A stretch of 64,000 nt of DNA from Alkalimonas delamerensis (GTDB lineage Bacteria; Pseudomonadota; Gammaproteobacteria; Enterobacterales; Alteromonadaceae). Shown here piece after piece: positions 58,765 to 64,000 of the stretch. Each line of letters opens with the position of its first letter. Within the stretch, counting starts at the first letter, position 1. The stretch is from the NCBI RefSeq assembly GCF_030717955.1, contig NZ_JAUZVY010000005.1, forward strand, positions 248,001 to 312,000, given 5' to 3'. Both the position numbers and the translations under genes were made by a program. The notes under the pieces were generated by a model, which saw nothing but the letters and a program-made list of their open reading frames with translations, did not search any database and was not told where the DNA came from.

Positions 58765-59403
58765 ATGAAGCTTTATGGTTATTGGCGCTCTTCGGCGGCT
58801 TATCGGGTTCGTATTGCTCTGGCTTTAAAAGGGGTGGATTACCAATCGATCCCGGTACATTTGGTGAAAAACGGTGGCGAACAGCACCAGGCAGCCTATC
58901 AGGCTTTGAACCCGGCCGAGCTGGTACCTACCTTGGTCGATGAAGAACTCACGCTCAACCAGTCGTTGGCGATTCTGGAGTACCTGGATGCCCGTTACCC
59001 TGAACCCGCATTACTGCCTGCGGATGCTGCTCAAGCTGCTCAGGTTCGGGCTTTGGCCCTGGATATTGCCTGCGATATTCATCCGCTCAATAACCTACGG
59101 GTGTTGCAGTATTTGACCGGGCCGCTTGGGCTGTCGGAACAACAAAAAACCGAGTGGATCCATCATTGGCTGGCGATGGGCTTTCAGGCGTTGGAACAGC
59201 GCCTGGCTGAGACTGCAGGGAAGTTTTGTATCGGTGACAAGGTATCACTGGCCGATCTTTGCCTGGTGCCGCAGGTTTACAATGCACTGCGTTTTCAGTT
59301 GGATATGTCGCCTTACCCCGTGATGATGGCCATTTACCAGCATTGCAACCAGCTGGACGCTTTTCAGCAAGCCGCCCCGGAAGCACAGCCGGATGCACAG
59401 TAA
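58765..59403 (+). CDS. maiA: Maleylacetoacetate isomerase (zeta-class glutathione transferase)
   Basis: Glutathione-dependent cis-trans isomerisation of maleylacetoacetate to fumarylacetoacetate. The 212 residues have the N-terminal thioredoxin-like domain with YGYWRSSAAYRVRIAL (zeta-class active-site Ser-Ser), NPAELVPTLVDE, QSLAILEYLDARYP and the C-terminal helical domain with DIHPLNNLRVLQYL and GDKVSLADLCLVPQVYNA. The ATG at 58765 follows AAGGAAA. Glutathione is supplied by GshB, also in this window. Confidence 0.95.
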   Translation: MKLYGYWRSSAAYRVRIALALKGVDYQSIPVHLVKNGGEQHQAAYQALNPAELVPTLVDEELTLNQSLAILEYLDARYPEPALLPADAAQAAQVRALALDIACDIHPLNNLRVLQYLTGPLGLSEQQKTEWIHHWLAMGFQALEQRLAETAGKFCIGDKVSLADLCLVPQVYNALRFQLDMSPYPVMMAIYQHCNQLDAFQQAAPEAQPDAQ

Positions 59404-59611
59404 CTGGATCCCGCGCTTTCCAAAGCGCTGGCTAAACCGAAGCTTGTTTTTTATCGGTGTTGCTGGCATTGCTCTGCAGTGGCTGGCGGTTGGCGTCTCT
59501 TGGTGGCAGGGATACAGCATTTCATTTCACTGGTGGTTTCATTGGCTGGCCCCACTGCTTTGCGTGCTTTGGGGCTCTATTCCTAGGCTGCAGCTGCAGG
59601 ACGAGCGTTAG
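59393..59611 (+). CDS. Possible small membrane protein
   Basis: A 72-residue reading frame overlapping the maiA end by 11 bases. It has two hydrophobic segments (FFIGVAGIALQWLAVGV and FHWLAPLLCVLWGSI) between Arg/Lys-rich ends, as expected for a two-span inner-membrane protein. I do not recognise the family, and the ribosome-binding site is weak. It would be co-transcribed with maiA. Confidence 0.45.
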   Translation: MHSNWIPRFPKRWLNRSLFFIGVAGIALQWLAVGVSWWQGYSISFHWWFHWLAPLLCVLWGSIPRLQLQDER

Positions 59612-59621
59612 TCCTTTTCCT

Positions 59622-60098
59622 TCAACGGCCAGGCCGTAATAAACCGCGTGGGGTGATGCTCTCGAGTCCTTGATCGTTCAGGTTAAAGTCGAGTTGTCCA
59701 ATGTTTCTACCGCGGACAAACTGATGGCGCACCCCATCAATTTCAATGACGTAGCTGCCCGGCGCAGCCAGGCCATCTTCCTGATACAGCTTGACTTGAT
59801 GCTTGCCGATGATCAATTCAAAACCAATCAAGGGCTGATTAATAAAATCCGTCGCCCAGACAAACTGCTCGTGATGCAGTACCAATGCGACGGAGTAGAG
59901 CTGGGGAACGGAAGGCACATTGACCGACTGACGGCCGACAATAAACACATTTTGGCCGTCTTTGCGGGTGTAGGTAAAACCAAAATCAAAGGTCTGGTGA
60001 CTGCCATCTTTCAGATACGCAATCCCCGAGCCGGTCACATCAAACTGTGCCAGGGCATGGGTGCTGAACAGTAGCAGTGCAATGAGCCAGACTCTCAT
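59622..60098 (-). CDS. Exported protein of unknown function downstream of mltD
   Basis: A 158-residue protein with a signal peptide (1-17, ending HALA) and a beta-rich mature part (FDVTGSGIAYLKDGSHQTFDF, later GSYVIEIDGVRHQFVRGRNI). A strong AGGAGG precedes the ATG. I do not recognise the family. It lies 12 bases after mltD and is probably co-transcribed, so an envelope role is likely but unspecified. Confidence 0.7.
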   Translation of the reverse strand: MRVWLIALLLFSTHALAQFDVTGSGIAYLKDGSHQTFDFGFTYTRKDGQNVFIVGRQSVNVPSVPQLYSVALVLHHEQFVWATDFINQPLIGFELIIGKHQVKLYQEDGLAAPGSYVIEIDGVRHQFVRGRNIGQLDFNLNDQGLESITPRGLLRPGR

Positions 60099-60110
60099 GG
60101 AGTCCTCCTA

Positions 60111-61715
60111 TCAGGACTGAGTGACATCTACCAGCAGACGTAATTGTTGGCCAGGCTGCAAGTGTTGGTCAAGGCTCAGCTGGTTCCATTCCAAAATATC
60201 GGCTACCCGAACCCGATAACGTTGGGCGATACGGGACAGTGAATCACCACGACGGACCCGGTAATTGATGGTACGGGTCACGCCTTGAGAGGCGGTTGGG
60301 ACCGTGTTGCCTTGACTTTGTACAATCACCAACTGCTGGCCTGGTCGAATGGGATCCCGGGCGGTCATGCCATTCCAGCGTGCCAGGTTGGCTACCGAGA
60401 CCTGATGCGCCCGGCTGATATCCCACAAAGTATCTCCTGCTTTGACCGTGTAGTGAACCCGTTGTTCCGCTGGGGTGCGTTGCTGAGCTTGGGCCACTCG
60501 GCCAGGCTGGCTAAGCTGGTAAGCGTCGGCATTCTTGGCCGATACCGGGACCAGCAGATGCTGGCCAACACGAATGGTATGACCGTTAATGTCATTAAGA
60601 CGCTGTATGGCGGCTACCGATGTTTGGTAACGTCTGGCAATGGCGCCCAGTGTATCTCCGCGGACCACGGTGTGGCGTTGCCAGCTCAACCATTGGTCGG
60701 TTGGGGTCTTTGCCAGTTGCTCCCGAAACTGAGGTTTGTTGTCCAGTGGCAGCACCAGCCGGTGGTTGCCATCGGGATCGGTTGCCCATTGATTAAAAGC
60801 CGGATTCAGTGCATGCAGTTCATTCAGAGTTAAGCCTGCCAGATCGGCAGCAACGGCCAGGTCAATTTGTCGGCCAATATCGACAATGCCAATTTGCGGC
60901 TGATTAGGGATTGCTTGCCAGGCGATGCCATAGGTCTCAGGCTGCCGCACAAGGTCGACTAATGCCAGTAATTTGGGCACATAAGCAGTGGTTTCACGAG
61001 GTAACTGCAGTGACCAGAAATCGGTTGGCAGGTTGCGACTTTTGTTGTGCCGGATGGCTCTGAGTACCCGGCCTTCACCTGAGTTGTATGCTGCAATAGC
61101 ATTTAGCCAGTCGCCTTCCAGCCGGTCGTGTAAAAATTGCAGATAATCCAGCGCCGCTCGGGTTGACTCGATGACATCACGGCGCCCATCGTACCAAAAG
61201 TTTTGCTGCAACCCGAAGCGCTGACCGGTGGCAGGCATAAATTGCCAAAGTCCTGAAGCCCGGGCATGCGAATAGGCGAAGGGATCGAATGCGCTTTCGA
61301 CAATGGGCAGCAAGGCCAGCTCAAGTGGCATGTTCCGCTCTTCCAACTGCTGCACAATGTAATAAAGGTAAGGCTCAGCCCGAGTAGCGACTCGGTCCAA
61401 ATAGGTTTGGTTGCGGGCAAAAAAGTTACGCTGCTCGGCAATAGCGCGGTGCTGAGGCACTTCAAACGTCAGTTGCAACTGAATACGCTGCCAGACATCA
61501 TCGACCTTGGTGGGATCGAGCGGGGTTGGTTTGTTGTCCTTTGCTGTTGTTTTCAGCTGAAGTAAGCTGGCTGCGATCAGCTCTGCATTGGCGGCTTGCT
61601 CTTTGGTAGCCGAGGGCGTTTCACGGACTGGTTCTGTCTCAGTGGTTAGCGAGTTGGTCGTGGCACAACCGGCTAAGAAGGTCGAGGCAACCAAGGTGAG
61701 AACGCGTACTTTCAT
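60111..61715 (-). CDS. mltD: Membrane-bound lytic murein transglycosylase D
   Basis: Cleaves peptidoglycan glycan strands to 1,6-anhydro products. The 534 residues carry a lipobox with Cys17 (FLAGC) and a lysozyme-like SLT domain (about 115-270) with catalytic Glu140 (LPIVESAFDPF), SGLWQFMPATG and IAAYNSGEGRV. Three LysM peptidoglycan-binding repeats follow (about 345-390, 420-465, 485-530). Gene order gloB-mltD is conserved with E. coli, but here a MITE-like element lies between them and the likely promoter is at its edge. Confidence 0.95.
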   Translation of the reverse strand: MKVRVLTLVASTFLAGCATTNSLTTETEPVRETPSATKEQAANAELIAASLLQLKTTAKDNKPTPLDPTKVDDVWQRIQLQLTFEVPQHRAIAEQRNFFARNQTYLDRVATRAEPYLYYIVQQLEERNMPLELALLPIVESAFDPFAYSHARASGLWQFMPATGQRFGLQQNFWYDGRRDVIESTRAALDYLQFLHDRLEGDWLNAIAAYNSGEGRVLRAIRHNKSRNLPTDFWSLQLPRETTAYVPKLLALVDLVRQPETYGIAWQAIPNQPQIGIVDIGRQIDLAVAADLAGLTLNELHALNPAFNQWATDPDGNHRLVLPLDNKPQFREQLAKTPTDQWLSWQRHTVVRGDTLGAIARRYQTSVAAIQRLNDINGHTIRVGQHLLVPVSAKNADAYQLSQPGRVAQAQQRTPAEQRVHYTVKAGDTLWDISRAHQVSVANLARWNGMTARDPIRPGQQLVIVQSQGNTVPTASQGVTRTINYRVRRGDSLSRIAQRYRVRVADILEWNQLSLDQHLQPGQQLRLLVDVTQS

Positions 61716-61748
61716 GCAAAGATCCTGTCATTTTTTTAACCAGAGAGC

Positions 61749-61776
61749 ATGTTACCTCGTTAGCATTTGATTGCAA
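61749..61776 (-). promoter_or_regulatory. Candidate mltD promoter adjoining the MITE-like element
   Basis: On the minus strand TTGCAA (61771-61776) and TAACAT (61749-61754) are separated by 16 bases, 34 bases before the mltD ATG. The -35 element ends nine bases from the element's end. Confidence 0.5.
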
Positions 61777-61785
61777 GTCAGGATT

Positions 61786-62051
61786 TATACCCAAGTAACC
61801 TCAAGGTGCGAGTTTCAGAGCCTTTGGGCGCTTTCAATGCAAGGCACCCTGGCGACGCAATGTCGACCACCTTGCTAGCCAGGGTAACACCGCAGTGGAA
61901 GCGCCCAGAGGCTCCCGCAGGGCGGGGCTAAAAGCGCTTTATGCCGCGTTAGCTGTTGTCGATTTGGAACCACCAAAGCTTCCAACATCTGCCTTGCCTA
62001 AAGCGCTTTTATCTCCCGCTGAAGCCTGCATCTTGAGGTCACTTGGGTATA
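61786..62051. mobile_element. MITE-like repeat element, copy 2 (266 bp)
   Basis: Same length as copy 1 (29997-30262), inverted relative to it, with five differences by eye. The end at 62051 keeps the TIR sequence exactly; the end at 61786 has two substitutions (GTAACC for GTGACC, AAGGTGC for AAGATGC). It overlaps the last 13 bases of gloB, supplying its final codons and stop. There is no transposase; it would need one acting in trans, of a type that targets TA. Confidence 0.9.
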
Positions 62052-62821
62052 AACTGGTCTTTAGCGCTGCGCAGTGCTGCAAAGGTCGCTTCAGTACTCT
62101 CGGTACCGTATTTGGTTTGCAACTCAGGCTCTTGGCAGCGTAAAAATGGATTGATGGCTTTTTCATGCAGCAAGGTGCTTGGTAGTGTTGGCAACTGATT
62201 GTTGCGTCGTTGTCTGCACTCTGCCTGTGCGGCGATTACGGCTTGGTTGGTCGGCTCTACTTCGCGAGCAAAAGCCAGGTTGGCCAGGGTGTACTCGTGG
62301 GTGCAGTAGATTTCGGTGTCATCCGGTAATTGTGCCAGCCGTTGCAACGACTGATGCATCTGCTCGGGGCTGCCTTCAAATAAACGGCCACAACCTGCGC
62401 TAAATAAGGTATCGCCACAAAATAGCCTGGGAGCCTGATAATAAGCAATGTGACCGAGGGTGTGACCTGGGACATGCAAAACTTGCAGTTCAAGCTCCAG
62501 TTCGGGCAGTACAATGCTGTCATCATCCTCAACCAATTCGGTCAGGCCTTCAATTTTTGCTGCTTCATAAGCCGGGCCAATTACCCTCGCCTCGGGAAAC
62601 TTTTGTTTCAGGATGGCAATGCCGTCGGTGTGATCCCAATGATGATGCGTGATCAGAATGGTGCTCAGCGTTTTTGCATTGCTGGTGGCAAAATCAATCA
62701 CCGCGGCTGCATCGCCAGGGTCAACCACGGCCATGGCGGCCTGACTGGGCCGAGTCAGACACCAGATGTAATTGTCCTGAAAGATGGGGATAGGGCTGAT
62801 GGTCAGATTCTCTGCGTTCAT
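62039..62821 (-). CDS. gloB: Hydroxyacylglutathione hydrolase (glyoxalase II), C-terminus altered by element insertion
   Basis: Hydrolyses S-lactoylglutathione to lactate and glutathione, completing methylglyoxal detoxification. The 260 residues (E. coli 251) have the metallo-beta-lactamase metal motif LITHHHWDHTDG, VPGHTLGHIAYY, LFCGDTLFSAGCGRLFEG and the C-terminal GSH-binding LRSAKDQF. In relatives the protein ends at about this point; here three residues (Ile-Pro-Lys) and the TGA come from the terminal repeat of the MITE-like element. Function is probably preserved. Confidence 0.94.
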   Translation of the reverse strand: MNAENLTISPIPIFQDNYIWCLTRPSQAAMAVVDPGDAAAVIDFATSNAKTLSTILITHHHWDHTDGIAILKQKFPEARVIGPAYEAAKIEGLTELVEDDDSIVLPELELELQVLHVPGHTLGHIAYYQAPRLFCGDTLFSAGCGRLFEGSPEQMHQSLQRLAQLPDDTEIYCTHEYTLANLAFAREVEPTNQAVIAAQAECRQRRNNQLPTLPSTLLHEKAINPFLRCQEPELQTKYGTESTEATFAALRSAKDQFIPK

Positions 62822-62822
62822 C

Positions 62823-62831
62823 TGGTATACT
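62823..62831 (+). promoter_or_regulatory. Candidate extended -10 promoter for the methyltransferase gene
   Basis: TGGTATACT (TG-n-TATACT) lies immediately beyond the gloB start codon on the plus strand, 38 bases before the ATG at 62869. Confidence 0.45.
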
Positions 62832-62868
62832 CATGTGAAGTCGAATGCCGCTCAGGGAACAAGCACAG

Positions 62869-63612
62869 ATGAAACCCGCCTTAAGTGCCCGCAACCGCAA
62901 GGGGCCAGCTAGTTGGCAACAAATCCCGCAAGGGGAGGCACTCTGTGCGGCGACGGAGTCGAAATTGGCTGCCTGGTGGCCTCAAATTTTCGGCTACTAC
63001 TTGTTAAAGGTCGGGGATCTCAGTTGTCAGCTTGACACCCAGTCCAGTCCTATTAAGCATCATATTCACCTGGGGATCAAGGCAAGCCAGTGCCAGCTGA
63101 AAGCCAACTCCGATGCTTTGCCGTTGCTTGATTTGAGTGTGGATGCCGTCTTGTTGTGTCATGCGCATGAATTTTGCAGTGATCCCCATCATCTGATGCG
63201 TGAAGTACACCGGGTGTTGCGCTCCGATGGTTATCTGCTGCTGAGCGGCTTTAATCCGGTAAGTCTGGCTGGCTTGATGAAGCTCAACCCCTGGGTCAGG
63301 CATAAGGCGCCGTGGAATGGTCGCTTTTTTACCTTGTCCCGCTTGAAAGACTGGTTGTATTTGCTTGGCTTTGAAGTGGTTGATGAGCAGCGTTTTTATG
63401 CCTCCAGTTTGCTGGGTAATGTCCCTTCTGCCAGTCGTTGGCGGACTTTGCTTGCCAAAGCTTTTGGCAGCAGTTACTTGCTGGTGGCACGAAAACGAGA
63501 ACTGCCACTGACCCCAATCCGGCCCAAGTGGCAGTTGGCGCCTGATTATCCGCAGACCGTGCGCGGTACTTTGACAACCAATCGTCTTGGTTCATCAAAA
63601 TCAAAGCTTTAG
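62869..63612 (+). CDS. Class I SAM-dependent methyltransferase, YafS-like
   Basis: A 247-residue protein divergent from gloB, as yafS is in E. coli. The central UbiE/type-11 pattern is visible: LPLLDLSVDAVLLCHAHEFCSDPHHL (core strand and helix), then EVHRVLRSDGYLLLSGFNPVSLAGL. The N-terminal SAM-binding GxGxG loop is degenerate (YYLLKVGDLSCQL), as in YafS proteins, so SAM binding should not be assumed. Substrate unknown. The ATG at 62869 is favoured; ATG 62845 is possible. Confidence 0.75.
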   Translation: MKPALSARNRKGPASWQQIPQGEALCAATESKLAAWWPQIFGYYLLKVGDLSCQLDTQSSPIKHHIHLGIKASQCQLKANSDALPLLDLSVDAVLLCHAHEFCSDPHHLMREVHRVLRSDGYLLLSGFNPVSLAGLMKLNPWVRHKAPWNGRFFTLSRLKDWLYLLGFEVVDEQRFYASSLLGNVPSASRWRTLLAKAFGSSYLLVARKRELPLTPIRPKWQLAPDYPQTVRGTLTTNRLGSSKSKL

Positions 63613-63764
63613 CACTATTTCTTTAGGGGCTCATGACTTCCGCTAAGGTTATTCATAGCAGCTAAACTAAAATAGCTTATGACAGCCTTGTTGATTTTAT
63701 CGCCATTTTATCGCACAATTTGCCGATATGCAGTGCGGCAGTGCAGTAGTAAAAAGGAATTTAT
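63613..63764 (+). other. Leader region before the edge gene
   Basis: A 152-bp AT-rich gap with no terminator after the methyltransferase gene, several AT-rich -10-like hexamers, and an AAAAAGGAA ribosome-binding site for the last gene. Nothing more specific is visible. Confidence 0.3.
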
Positions 63765-64000
63765 ATGTTAAAGCAGTTGATTACCGTCGAACCGGTTGTT
63801 GTTGTCTCTGTTAGCGGTAATGTCTGGCTTAAGCAGCCAAATGGAGATTTGGAGCTTTTGTCGCTCGGTCAGCAGATCCCTGTTGATGCTCAATTATTCT
63901 ATGAGGAAGGTGCCTCCATCAATGGTGAGTCGCTGCTTGCGTGGCAGCAACCTCAGGAGCCATCGCTTGATCCTGGTTTAGCCGCTGAAATTGAAGCCAT
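63765..64000 (+). CDS. Start of a probable retention-module giant adhesin (3' truncated by window edge)
   Basis: Only the first 78 codons are present. MLKQLITVEP is followed by VVVSVSGNVWLKQPNGDLEL, then a Leu-Gly-Gln turn and ..EEGASINGESLLAW. This beta-rich N-terminus without a signal peptide resembles the retention module of LapA/RTX-type adhesins, which plugs the outer-membrane TolC-like pore and is released by a LapG protease. The dialanine (Ala-Ala) after GL would fit the LapG-cleavage style but may be chance. If right, a multi-kilobase repetitive gene should follow. The family call is inference from a short fragment. Confidence 0.5.
   Translation, partial: MLKQLITVEPVVVVSVSGNVWLKQPNGDLELLSLGQQIPVDAQLFYEEGASINGESLLAWQQPQEPSLDPGLAAEIEA

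Noticed and set aside
57740..58765. 341-residue minus-strand frame opposite fahA
   Set aside because: Long open antisense frame caused by codon bias; fahA motifs are on the plus strand.

Overview
The window reads as chromosomal DNA of a motile, aerobic gammaproteobacterium of the Alteromonadales kind (a Rheinheimera/Alishewanella-like genome is my guess; this is inference from gene content and gene order, not a database match). Nearly all of it is densely packed core genome. The gene orders rsmE-gshB-yqgE-ruvX, rnt-motY, pdxB-asd-fimV-truA-accD-folC-dedD-cvpA-purF, sapABCDF-pspF-pspABC and gloB-mltD are familiar from enterics, vibrios and shewanellae. I see no rRNA, tRNA, CRISPR array, prophage, integrase or complete insertion sequence.

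Layout. 1-10 kb: the end of a secreted subtilase with plant-type leucine-rich repeats, NAD malic enzyme, a small cytochrome c, a beta-lactamase-fold hydrolase, rlmA, a DNA-mimic protein, an isochorismatase-family hydrolase, and a TonB-like/ECF sigma/putative anti-sigma unit behind a hairpin that covers its ribosome-binding site. 10-17 kb: an S1/P1 nuclease, rlmJ, yfiF, an orphan glgC, and the rsmE-gshB-yqgE-ruvX-DUF1653 operon. 17-19.4 kb: two PEP-CTERM-tagged secreted proteins in the least dense part of the window, with a candidate sigma-54 promoter, a long perfect inverted repeat and two identical UUCG terminators. 19.4-26 kb: an AbgT-family transporter, RNase T, MotY, a response-regulator pair and mnmC. 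26-39 kb: fabB, pdxB, asd, fimV, truA, accD, folC, dedD, cvpA and purF. 39-47 kb: the sap ABC transporter, pspF and pspABC. 47-59.6 kb: methionine gamma-lyase followed by a phenylalanine/tyrosine degradation cluster. 59.6-64 kb: mltD, gloB, a YafS-like methyltransferase and the start of a probable giant adhesin.

The main metabolic theme is aromatic amino acid degradation. PhhA and PhhB convert Phe to Tyr; Hpd, HmgA, MaiA and FahA take 4-hydroxyphenylpyruvate to fumarate and acetoacetate; TyrR is encoded between the two halves. TyrR-box-like sequences lie before phhA (10/12 match), hpd (9/12) and, more weakly, tyrR (9/12). The tyrosine aminotransferase is not in the window. GshB, about 40 kb away, makes the glutathione that MaiA needs.

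The clearest non-genic discovery is a 266-bp MITE-like element present twice in opposite orientation (29997-30262 and 61786-62051). The copies are about 98% identical by eye and have 24-bp terminal inverted repeats flanked by TA. The second copy inserted into the last codons of gloB, replaced its native C-terminus and stop codon, and lies directly beside a likely mltD promoter. I did not find a convincing wholly new multi-gene system. The best candidates for something undescribed are this element, the hairpin-gated TonB/sigma/anti-sigma unit, the 20-bp perfect inverted repeat between the PEP-CTERM genes, and the subtilase-LRR fusion.
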